A DNA stretch of 64,000 bases. It comes from an uncultured Roseateles sp. GTDB taxonomy: Bacteria > Pseudomonadota > Gammaproteobacteria > Burkholderiales > Burkholderiaceae_C. The notes beneath the pieces were generated by a model that saw only the letters and a list, made by a program, of their open reading frames with translations, was not told the origin of the DNA and ran no database searches. Below, in pieces: positions 56,113 to 64,000 of the stretch. The DNA lies in the NCBI RefSeq assembly GCF_913777145.1, contig NZ_CAJYPS010000023.1:286912-350911 (forward strand), written 5' to 3'. Position numbers and translations under genes: made by a program. Positions within the stretch are counted from its first letter, which is position 1. Each line of letters opens with the position of its first letter.

Positions 56113-56889
56113 ATGCACAGGCGCCTATTCCTGATGATGAGCAGCCTGTGGGCCGGACACGCCGGCGCGCAGACGCCGCGCCGCGTGACCCTGGGCGCCG
56201 AGAACGACTGGGCGCCCTACTCCTCCGACGTGCAGGGCCAGCCTCAGGGCCTGACCGTGGACCTGGTGCGGGCCGCCTACGCCGCCGTGGGCATAGAAGC
56301 CCGCTTCGAGCTGCTGCCCTATGCCCGCTGCATGGCCCAGACGCGAGTCGGCCTGCTGGTGGGCTGCTTCAACACCACCCGCAACGCGCTGATCGAGGCC
56401 GACCACCTCTGGCCCGCCCAGGCCATGTTCGAGGAGCGCTTCGCGATCTACGCCCGCGCCGACGACGCCGGCCCCACGGGCCTGGGCGTGCGCGAGCTGG
56501 AGGGCCAGCGCGTGGCCGTGACCCGCGGCTATGAGTACGGCGCCGAGTTCGACGCCAACCCGCGCATACAGCGCGTGACCACCAATCACGACGAGAGCAA
56601 CTTCCGCCTGCTGCTGCTGCAGCGGGCGCGCTACACGCTGTGCCCCGAGATCAATGCGCGACTGCTGTTCCAGCGCCAGCCGGAACTGGCCGGGCAATTC
56701 AAGCGGGTGGGCCACCTGCCCTACTTCGGGCTCTACACCGCGTTCTCGCGCAGCCACCCGGACGCGCCCGCGATGCTGGCCGCGTTCAACGAGGGCATGC
56801 GCCTGATCCAGGCCAGCGGCCAGGCTCGGCAGATCCAGGAGCAGTGGCGGCGACGCCCGGACGGCGGCGCCCGCCCGCCCCGGCCCTGA
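56113..56889 (+). CDS. Periplasmic substrate-binding protein (SBP_bac_3-type, orphan)
   Basis: Signal peptide, 'RVTLGAENDWAPYSSDVQGQPQGLTVDLVRAAYAAVGIEARFELLPYARCM'. Confidence 0.8.
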   Translation: MHRRLFLMMSSLWAGHAGAQTPRRVTLGAENDWAPYSSDVQGQPQGLTVDLVRAAYAAVGIEARFELLPYARCMAQTRVGLLVGCFNTTRNALIEADHLWPAQAMFEERFAIYARADDAGPTGLGVRELEGQRVAVTRGYEYGAEFDANPRIQRVTTNHDESNFRLLLLQRARYTLCPEINARLLFQRQPELAGQFKRVGHLPYFGLYTAFSRSHPDAPAMLAAFNEGMRLIQASGQARQIQEQWRRRPDGGARPPRP

Positions 56890-56939
56890 GCCGGCCGCCA
56901 AGCCCCCCTGTGGCACACTCGCGGCCCGTTTTTTGAGTC

Positions 56940-59291
56940 TTGCGAGCCCTTGTTTTGGATGCCTTGATCGTCAACCAGATCGCCGCCGAACTGCAGGTGC
57001 GGCCCGGCCAGGTGCAGGCCGCCGTGGAACTGCTGGATGGCGGAGCGACCGTTCCCTTCATCGCCCGCTACCGCAAGGAAGCGACCCAGGGGCTGGACGA
57101 CATCCAGCTGCGTGAGCTGGAGTCCCGCCTGGCCTATCTGCGCGAGCTGGCCGACCGCCGTGAAGCCGTGCTGAAGAGCATCGCCGAGCAGGGCAAGCTG
57201 ACGCCCGAGCTGCAGGCCGCCATCGAGGCCGCGCCCACCAAGCAGGAGCTGGAAGACCTCTACCTGCCCTACAAGGTCAAGCGCCGCACCAAGGGCCTGA
57301 TCGCCCGCGAGGCGGGTCTGGAGCCGCTGGCCGACCAGCTGTTCGCCGACCCAACGCTGGACCCGCAGGCCGAGGCCGCAAAGTTCCTCAACCCCGACGC
57401 CGGCTTCGCCGACGCGTTCGCGGTGCTGGACGGCGTGCGCGACCTGCTGGCCGAACGCTGGGCCGAGGATGCGGTGCTGGTGGGCAAGCTGCGTGAGTGG
57501 CTGTGGGACGTCGGTCTGTTCCAGAGCAAGCTGATGGACGGCAAGAACCCCGACACGCCGGACCACGCCAAGTTCCGCGACTACTTCGACTACGCGGAGC
57601 CCATCAAGACCGTGCCCTCGCACCGGGCGCTGGCCGTGTTCCGCGGCCGCACGCTGGAGCTGCTGGATGCCAAGCTGGCGCTCGATGAAGAGCCCGTGGC
57701 CGGCCAGCCCGGCCTGGCCGAAGGCCGCATCGCGGCCCATCTGGGCTGGCGGCACGGCAACCGCGCGGGCGATGCGCTGATCCGCAAGACCATCGCGTGG
57801 ACCTGGAAGGTCAAGCTCTCGCTGAGCCTGGAGCGCGATCTGTTCGCGCGCCTGCGCGAGGCCGCCGAGGCCACCGCGATCAAGGTGTTCGCCGAGAACC
57901 TGCGCGACCTGCTGCTGGCCGCGCCGGCCGGCAAGCGTGTGGTGATGGGGCTGGACCCCGGCATACGCACCGGCGTGAAGGTGGCCGTGGTCAGCGACAC
58001 CGGCAAGGTGCTGGACACCGCCACGGTCTACCCGCACGAACCGCGCCGCGACTGGGACGGCAGCCTGCACACGCTGGCCAAGCTGTGCGCCACGCATGGC
58101 GTGAACCTGATCGCCATCGGCAACGGCACGGCCTCGCGCGAGACAGACAAGCTGGCGGCCGAGCTGATCAAGAAGCTGCAGGCGCTGGACGCCGACGTGA
58201 AGATAGAGCGCGTGGTGGTGAGCGAGGCGGGCGCCTCGGTCTACTCGGCGTCGGAGTTCGCGTCCAAGGAGCTGCCGGACCTGGACGTGAGTCTGCGCGG
58301 TGCGGTGTCCATCGCCCGCCGTCTGCAGGACCCTCTCGCTGAACTCGTCAAGATCGACCCCAAGAGCATAGGCGTGGGCCAATACCAGCACGACGTCAAC
58401 CAGAGCGAGATGGCGCGTGCGCTGGACGCGGTGGTGGAAGACTGCGTGAACAAGGTGGGCGTGGATCTGAACACTGCGTCCAGCGCGCTGCTGGCGCGCG
58501 TGTCGGGCCTGTCCGCGTCGGTGGCCAACAGCATCGTGCGCTGGCGCGACGCTCATGGCGCCTTCCGCAGCCGCCAGCAGCTGCTGGACGTCAGCGGCCT
58601 GGGCCCCAAGACCTTCGAGCAGGCGGCCGGATTCCTGCGCATACGCGGCGGCGACAACCCGCTGGACTTCTCCGGCGTCCACCCCGAGACCTACCCGCTG
58701 GTGGAAAAGGCGCTGGACCTGCTGAAGCGCCCGGCCGCCGAGGTGATAGGCCGCAGCGAGGTGCTGCGCACGCTCAAGCCCGAGTTGCTGACCGACGAGC
58801 GCTTCGGCCTGATCACCGTGAAGGACGTGCTGGCCGAGCTGGAGAAGCCCGGCCGCGACCCGCGCCCGGACTTCAAGGTGGCCCGCTTCAACGACGGCGT
58901 CGAAGACGTGAAGGACCTGCAGCCCGGCATGGTGCTGGAGGGCACGGTCAGCAACGTGGCGCAGTTCGGCGCCTTCGTGGACCTGGGTGTGCACCAGGAC
59001 GGCCTTATCCACGTGAGCCAGCTGTCCAACAAGTTCGTCAGCGATGCACGCGAGGTGGTCAAGACCGGTGACATCGTGAAGGTCAAGGTGCTGGAGGTGG
59101 ACCTGGCCCGCCAGCGCATCTCGCTGACCATGAAGCTGGATGCCCAGGCGCCGCGCGCCGGCGGCCCCGGCCGCGGGGACAACAGCTTCAAGCCGGCCGG
59201 CCGCCAGGAACGCGGTGCCCGCCCGGCCCCAGCCGCCCCGGCTGGCGGTGCGATGGCCGCCGCCTTCGCCAAACTGCAGACCAAGCGCTGA
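56940..59291 (+). CDS. tex: RNA-binding transcriptional accessory protein Tex
   Basis: 'VPFIARYRKEATQGLDDIQLRELESRLAYLREL', 'MGLDPGIRTGVKVAVV', S1 domain 'GMVLEGTVSNVAQFGAFVDLGVHQDGLIHVSQLS'; TTG start (56955 also possible). Confidence 0.96.
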   Translation: MRALVLDALIVNQIAAELQVRPGQVQAAVELLDGGATVPFIARYRKEATQGLDDIQLRELESRLAYLRELADRREAVLKSIAEQGKLTPELQAAIEAAPTKQELEDLYLPYKVKRRTKGLIAREAGLEPLADQLFADPTLDPQAEAAKFLNPDAGFADAFAVLDGVRDLLAERWAEDAVLVGKLREWLWDVGLFQSKLMDGKNPDTPDHAKFRDYFDYAEPIKTVPSHRALAVFRGRTLELLDAKLALDEEPVAGQPGLAEGRIAAHLGWRHGNRAGDALIRKTIAWTWKVKLSLSLERDLFARLREAAEATAIKVFAENLRDLLLAAPAGKRVVMGLDPGIRTGVKVAVVSDTGKVLDTATVYPHEPRRDWDGSLHTLAKLCATHGVNLIAIGNGTASRETDKLAAELIKKLQALDADVKIERVVVSEAGASVYSASEFASKELPDLDVSLRGAVSIARRLQDPLAELVKIDPKSIGVGQYQHDVNQSEMARALDAVVEDCVNKVGVDLNTASSALLARVSGLSASVANSIVRWRDAHGAFRSRQQLLDVSGLGPKTFEQAAGFLRIRGGDNPLDFSGVHPETYPLVEKALDLLKRPAAEVIGRSEVLRTLKPELLTDERFGLITVKDVLAELEKPGRDPRPDFKVARFNDGVEDVKDLQPGMVLEGTVSNVAQFGAFVDLGVHQDGLIHVSQLSNKFVSDAREVVKTGDIVKVKVLEVDLARQRISLTMKLDAQAPRAGGPGRGDNSFKPAGRQERGARPAPAAPAGGAMAAAFAKLQTKR

Positions 59292-59297
59292 GCGCTT
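59283..59297 (+). terminator. Hairpin enclosing tex stop codon
   Basis: AAGCGC-TGA-GCGCTT perfect 6-bp stem. Confidence 0.35.
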
Positions 59298-59310
59298 GCT
59301 GCCCCACGTC

Positions 59311-59347
59311 GCGGCCCCGCCACTGACCTTAGTCATGGCGGGGCCGC
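59311..59347 (+). terminator. Long hairpin between tex and TonB receptor
   Basis: GCGGCCCCGCCA...TGGCGGGGCCGC, perfect 12-bp arms plus inner TGAC-CTTA-GTCA; no U-tract. Confidence 0.55.
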
Positions 59348-59487
59348 GCTGCGATCATGCGCGCCGCACCGCCAGGCCCGCCTTTTCGCGCTTGGCGCCC
59401 CGCTTCTCGCGTTTGGTCGCAAGTGATGCGGCCCGGTGCACGGCACTGACTATCGTGCGCGCCGTCCCGCCTTTTCCGGAGTTCGTC

Positions 59488-61659
59488 TTGAAAACCCCCG
59501 CCCTCGCCTCGCTGATGCTGCTCAGCCCTGCCCTGGTCCTGGCCCAGCAGGAAACCCCGCCCATGCCCGGCAGCAACAACCAGCAGCTGGAACGCGTGGA
59601 AATCCGCCGCACGCTGAGCGACACCGACCTGCGCCGCCGCGCGCCGGTGGCCAAGCAGGTGTTCGGCCGCGAGGAGCTGGACAAATACGGCGACACCAAT
59701 GTGGCCGACGTGCTCAAGCGCCTGCCGGGCGTGAACGTGTCGGGTGGCGCGCCGCGCATGCGTGGCCTGGGCTCGGGCTACACGCTGATCCTGATCAACG
59801 GTGACCCGGCGCCGCCGGGCTTCCAGCTGGACCAGCTGGACCCCAAGCAGGTGGAGCGCATCGAGGTCACCAAGGGCCCGACCGCCGACCAGAGCGCCCA
59901 GGCCGTGGCCGGCGCGATCAACATCATCCTGAAGGACGCGCCGCGCGTGTCCCAGCGCGACCTGCGCCTGGGCCTGGGCTACAACGTCGACCGCCCCACG
60001 CCCGCCGCCACGCTGACCTTCGGCGAGAAGATAGGCTCGGCAGCACTGTCGGTGCCGGTGTCGGTGTTCTCCTGGCGCAATCAGGGCGAGACCACCACCA
60101 CCCGCCATGTGGTGGGCGACGGTGGCGCCACCGGCGACTCGGTGCAAAAGGGCGAGCAGCTGAACTGGGGCCATGGCGTCAACACCACGCCGCGCCTGAA
60201 CTGGCGCATCAGCGAAGACGAGACGCTGACGCTGATGGGCTTCGGCCAGCAGGGCTGGTGGAACAACAGGCTGCGCTACGACACGCTGTCCAGCGCCGGC
60301 ATCGCCAGCTCCGGGCTGGACGATGACGCCAACAACAAGGGCACCTGGCAGATGCTGCGCGGCAACGTGCAGTGGAACAACCGCTTCAGCGAGACCCAGA
60401 AGGTGGAGCTCAAGGCCGGCGTGCAGCGCGCCAAGGGCAGCTTCAACAACCAGACGGTGGACACCAGCACGCCGGTGCTGAGCCTGGGCGACAACCTGGA
60501 CCGCAACTTCACCCAGGCCGGCAAGTACAGCCAGCTGCTGGGCGACGACCACAGCCTCACCGTCGGCTGGGACCTGGAATGGCGCCGCCGTGACGAGACC
60601 CGCACCACCACGGTCAACGGCCAGTCGCAGCTGCCGCAGTTCGACGGCGAGACCTTCGGCGCGCGCATCCAGCGCCAGGCCTTCTTCGTGCAGGACGAGT
60701 GGGAGATCTCACCGCAATGGTCCACCTACCTGGGCCTGCGCAACGAGCGCATCGTCACCACCAGCCGCGGCAACGCGCTGGACGCGCGCAACGTCAGCAG
60801 CGTGCTGACGCCGCTGTGGCACCTCAACTACAAGCTGGACCCCAAGGGCCGCGACCTGATCCGCGGCAGCATCACGCGCAGCTACAAGGCGCCGGACCTC
60901 AGCGCCATGCTGGGCCGCTACTCGCTGAACAGCAAATACCCGTCGGCCGCGCAGACCAACGAGGAGCTCTACCCCGACCGCGTCGGCAACCCGCTGCTCA
61001 AGCCCGAACTGGCCACCGGCCTGGACATCGCCTACGAGAAGTACTTCACCGGCGGCGGCATGTTCAGCGTGGCCTTCTTCCACCGCGACATCAAGGACCT
61101 GATCCGCAACGCCACCAGCCGCGAGGTGCCTACCGGCGGCACGGTGGCGCGCTATGTGTCGCGCCCGGTCAACCTGTCCAAGGCCCAGACCAGCGGCATC
61201 GAACTGGAACTCAAGGGTCGCGCGTCCGAGCTGCTGCCCGCGCTGTTCGACCCCAAGACCGCACTCAACCTGCGCGGCTCGGTGAGCTTCTATCACTCGC
61301 GCGTCGAGGCCCTGCCCGGCCCCGACAACCGCCTGGACGGCCAGCAGCCCTGGTCCGGCAACCTGGGCTTCGACTACCGCCTGGCCAGCCTGCCGCTGAC
61401 CACCGGCGCCAACCTCGGGTTCACGCCGGGCTATGCCACGCGCCAGACGCTGACCCAGGTCCAGGACCAGTCGCGCAACCGCTCGCTGGACCTGTTCGCG
61501 CAATGGGTGTTCAACCCCAAGCTGTCGCTGCGCGTGTCGGCCAACAACCTGGCGCCGCTGAACACGCAGTCGCTGACCACGGTGTCCAACGGCTCCACCA
61601 CCTTCACCGACCGCGAGGCCCGCACCTGGTACGGTGTGAACCTGGAGATGAAGCTCTGA
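59488..61659 (+). CDS. TonB-dependent receptor
   Basis: 'RRAPVAKQVFGREELDKYGDTNVADVLKRLPGVNVSGGAPRMRGLGSGYTLILINGDPAPPGFQLDQL' plug; barrel end '...TWYGVNLEMKL'; TTG start with signal peptide MKTPALASLMLLSPALVLAQ. Confidence 0.9.
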   Translation: MKTPALASLMLLSPALVLAQQETPPMPGSNNQQLERVEIRRTLSDTDLRRRAPVAKQVFGREELDKYGDTNVADVLKRLPGVNVSGGAPRMRGLGSGYTLILINGDPAPPGFQLDQLDPKQVERIEVTKGPTADQSAQAVAGAINIILKDAPRVSQRDLRLGLGYNVDRPTPAATLTFGEKIGSAALSVPVSVFSWRNQGETTTTRHVVGDGGATGDSVQKGEQLNWGHGVNTTPRLNWRISEDETLTLMGFGQQGWWNNRLRYDTLSSAGIASSGLDDDANNKGTWQMLRGNVQWNNRFSETQKVELKAGVQRAKGSFNNQTVDTSTPVLSLGDNLDRNFTQAGKYSQLLGDDHSLTVGWDLEWRRRDETRTTTVNGQSQLPQFDGETFGARIQRQAFFVQDEWEISPQWSTYLGLRNERIVTTSRGNALDARNVSSVLTPLWHLNYKLDPKGRDLIRGSITRSYKAPDLSAMLGRYSLNSKYPSAAQTNEELYPDRVGNPLLKPELATGLDIAYEKYFTGGGMFSVAFFHRDIKDLIRNATSREVPTGGTVARYVSRPVNLSKAQTSGIELELKGRASELLPALFDPKTALNLRGSVSFYHSRVEALPGPDNRLDGQQPWSGNLGFDYRLASLPLTTGANLGFTPGYATRQTLTQVQDQSRNRSLDLFAQWVFNPKLSLRVSANNLAPLNTQSLTTVSNGSTTFTDREARTWYGVNLEMKL

Positions 61660-61684
61660 GGCCCACGGGCCTCACCCCGCGCTG

Positions 61685-62770
61685 ATGCAAGCCCTGCAGA
61701 TACACGCCGGCCCCGCCGCCCGCGCCCGCCTCGCCGAACGCGGGCTGCGGCCCGAAGACGTGGGGCTGATCCCGGCCGCGGCCGGCGGCCCCAAGGGCCT
61801 GATCCTCAACGGCCTGGACCGCCTGCTGTTCGGCGACTGGCTGCCGCGCGCCGGCCATGCGGTGCACCTGGTCGGCGCCAGCATTGGCGCCTGGCGCATG
61901 GCCACCGCCGCGCTGGCCCGTGAGGGCGGCAGCGACGCCGCCTTCGCCGCGATGGCCGAAGCCTATGTGACCCAGCGCTACGACATCCTGCCCGGCGAGA
62001 AGCGCCCGCGGCCGGAGGCGGTGAGCCGGCGCTTCGGCGAGATCCTGGCCGAGCATTTCGCCGGCCACGAGAACACGGTGCTGAGCCACCCCTGGCTGCG
62101 CCTGCATGTGGTGACCTCGCGCGGCCGCGCGCCGCTGCTAGCCCGCGAAGGACGCTTCAGCACACCGCTGGGCTACCTGGGCGCGTTCGCGGCCAATGCG
62201 CTGTCGCGGCCGCTGCTGGGCCAGTTCCTGGAGCGCGTGGTGTTCTCCGACCCGCGCGCCCACCTGCCGCTGGCGCTGCGCGACTTCCGCAGCCGCGAGG
62301 TGCACCTGTCGGAGCGCAATCTGCGCGCCGCACTGCTGGCCAGCTGCTCCATCCCCTTCTGGCTGCAGGCCCAGCACGACCTGCCCGGCGCCCCGCGCGG
62401 CGCCTACTGGGACGGCGGCATCACCGACTACCACCTGCACCTGGACTACCGGCCGCTGCTGCAGCAGCAGGCGCCGCTGGTGCTCTATCCGCATTTCCAG
62501 CGCCAGGTCGTGCCCGGCTGGCTGGACAAGGCACTGCGCCATCGCCACCGCAGCACCCGCTTCCTGGACAACGTGGTGGTGCTCAGCCCCTGTGCCGAAT
62601 GGATTGCCACGCTGCCGGGGTCCAAGCTGCCGGACCGCAACGATTTCCTGAAGCTGGACGAGGCCGAGCGCCAGCGCCGCTGGCGCATCGCGGTGGCCGA
62701 GAGCGCCCGGCTGGCGGATGAATTCCAGGCCCTGACTGGCCAATCCAGCGTGGCGGCGCGGCCGCTTTGA
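61685..62770 (+). CDS. Patatin-like phospholipase family protein
   Basis: 'GLIPAAAGGPKGLILNGLDRLLFG' and 'VHLVGASIGAWRMA' GxSxG, 'YWDGGITDYH' Asp-Gly motif. Confidence 0.75.
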   Translation: MQALQIHAGPAARARLAERGLRPEDVGLIPAAAGGPKGLILNGLDRLLFGDWLPRAGHAVHLVGASIGAWRMATAALAREGGSDAAFAAMAEAYVTQRYDILPGEKRPRPEAVSRRFGEILAEHFAGHENTVLSHPWLRLHVVTSRGRAPLLAREGRFSTPLGYLGAFAANALSRPLLGQFLERVVFSDPRAHLPLALRDFRSREVHLSERNLRAALLASCSIPFWLQAQHDLPGAPRGAYWDGGITDYHLHLDYRPLLQQQAPLVLYPHFQRQVVPGWLDKALRHRHRSTRFLDNVVVLSPCAEWIATLPGSKLPDRNDFLKLDEAERQRRWRIAVAESARLADEFQALTGQSSVAARPL

Positions 62771-62829
62771 GCGGCGTTCTACAATCGCCCCTCCTACCCA
62801 CTCACAAGAGCGAGAAAGGCACCCTGGTT

Positions 62830-62868
62830 ATGACACCGCGAACTACGACCCCGTTCTGCAAGGAATAG
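62830..62868 (+). CDS. Threonine-rich leader peptide MTPRTTTPFCKE (putative thrS attenuator peptide)
   Basis: ATG ACA CCG CGA ACT ACG ACC CCG TTC TGC AAG GAA TAG; SD-like AAAGG 10 nt upstream; 4 Thr in 12 codons, three consecutive. Confidence 0.75.
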   Translation: MTPRTTTPFCKE

Positions 62869-62909
62869 TCGGCCGCGGCTCGTCTCGCCTGCCTTTTGGG
62901 CAACACATC

Positions 62910-62936
62910 AAGCGCGGCAAGTGGCCGCGCTTTTTT
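62910..62936 (+). terminator. Intrinsic terminator (attenuator) upstream of thrS
   Basis: AAGCGCGGC-AAGTG-GCCGCGCTT perfect 9-bp stem ending in a TTTTTT run. Confidence 0.92.
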
Positions 62937-62961
62937 GTTTCTGCCTCCGTTGGAGCACCCC

Positions 62962-64000
62962 ATGATCTCGATTCAACTCCCCGACGGCTCGCGCCGTGAA
63001 TTCCCGGCGCCGCTGACGGTCGGCGACGTGGCCGCCAGCATTGGCGCCGGCCTGGCCAAGGCCGCGCTGGGCGGCAAGGTCAACGGCCAGCTGGTCGACC
63101 TGAGCCACCCCATCACGCAGGACGTGCAACTCGCCATCGTCACCGACAAGGATGCCGACGGCCTGGAGCTGATCCGCCACTCCACCGCCCACCTGCTGGC
63201 CTATGCGGTGAAGGAGCTGTTCCCCGAGGCCCAGGTCACGATTGGCCCGGTGATCGACAACGGCTTCTATTACGACTTCTCGTACAAGCGCCCCTTCACG
63301 CCCGAGGACCTGGCCAAGATCGAGGCCAAGATGACCGAACTCGCCAAGAAGGACGAGAAGGTCGAGCGCCGCGTATTGCCGCGCGACGAGGCCGTGGCCT
63401 ATTTCAAGAGCCTGGGCGAGGACTACAAGGCCGAGATCATCGGCTCCATCCCGGCCGGTGAAGAGGTGTCGCTGTACCGCGAGGGCAAGTTCGAGGACCT
63501 GTGCCGCGGCCCCCACGTGCCGTCCACCGGCAAGCTCAAGCACTTCAAGCTGATGAAGGTGGCCGGCGCCTACTGGCGCGGCGACAGCAAGAACGAGATG
63601 CTGCAGCGCATCTACGGCACGGCCTGGGCCAGCAAGGACGACCTGCAGAAGTACCTGCTGATGCTGGAGGAGGCCGAGAAGCGCGACCACCGCAAGCTGG
63701 GCAAGGATCTGGACCTCTTCCACATCGACGAGCACGCGCCCGGCGTGGTGTTCTGGCACCCCAAGGGCTGGACGGTCTGGCAGGAGGTGGAGCAGTACAT
63801 GCGCCGCGTCTACCGCGAGAACGGCTACCTGGAGGTCAAGGGCCCGCAGATCCTGGACAAGGGCCTGTGGGAGAAGACCGGCCACTGGGACAAGTACCGC
63901 GAGAACATGTTCGTGACCGAGTCGGAGAAGCGCGACTACGCGCTCAAGCCGATGAACTGCCCCGGCCACATCCTGATCTTCAAGCAGGGCGTGAAGAGCT
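62962..64000 (+). CDS. thrS: Threonine--tRNA ligase (3' truncated by window)
   Basis: Translates as [47 protein letters not shown]...; TGS domain and later '[14 protein letters not shown]'; open to the window end. Confidence 0.97.
   Translation, partial: MISIQLPDGSRREFPAPLTVGDVAASIGAGLAKAALGGKVNGQLVDLSHPITQDVQLAIVTDKDADGLELIRHSTAHLLAYAVKELFPEAQVTIGPVIDNGFYYDFSYKRPFTPEDLAKIEAKMTELAKKDEKVERRVLPRDEAVAYFKSLGEDYKAEIIGSIPAGEEVSLYREGKFEDLCRGPHVPSTGKLKHFKLMKVAGAYWRGDSKNEMLQRIYGTAWASKDDLQKYLLMLEEAEKRDHRKLGKDLDLFHIDEHAPGVVFWHPKGWTVWQEVEQYMRRVYRENGYLEVKGPQILDKGLWEKTGHWDKYRENMFVTESEKRDYALKPMNCPGHILIFKQGVKS

Noticed and set aside
56733-59336. 867-aa minus-strand ORF opposite tex
   Set aside because: Antisense shadow; tex on the plus strand is unambiguous.
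59355-59450. Imperfect repeat CGCCTTTTCGCGCTTGGCGCC / CGCTTCTCGCGTTTGGTCGC upstream of the TonB receptor
   Set aside because: Only two degenerate copies and no palindromic or promoter structure; too weak to call.
1-64000. CRISPR array, transposase/IS element, prophage, toxin-antitoxin or restriction system
   Set aside because: Looked for regularly spaced repeats, DDE or recombinase motifs and phage genes; none seen. Visible repeats are short palindromes and the tRNA duplication.

Overview
GC-rich (~70%) chromosomal window, most consistent with a Burkholderiales (Roseateles/Mitsuaria/Rubrivivax-like) bacterium; the taxonomy is inferred from codon usage and gene content only. I see about 60 genes and no IS element, prophage or CRISPR array. 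Main blocks: (1) duplicated tRNA-Asn with a UUCG hairpin between the copies; (2) malonate decarboxylase cluster mdcACDEGBH with a TRAP transporter and a divergent GntR regulator (9148-19047); (3) a large pectin/oligogalacturonide catabolic region (about 20036-44557): kdgK, pectate lyases, a PL1-CE8 fusion, rhamnogalacturonan acetylesterase, a PEP-CTERM protein, a TonB receptor, kduI/kduD, a TogMNAB-like ABC importer, ogl, a pectinesterase and an IclR regulator; (4) a D-erythronate/L-threonate catabolic operon (49947-55944) with a strong palindromic operator; (5) tex, a TonB receptor, a patatin-like protein and the start of thrS. The strongest unannotated signal is upstream of thrS: a 12-aa Thr-rich leader ORF, an antiterminator candidate and a perfect 9-bp intrinsic terminator, i.e. 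a complete ribosome-mediated attenuator. KdgR-like TGRAMC-N3-GKTYCA sites precede kdgK and kduI. All product calls come from reading the translations; no database search was run.
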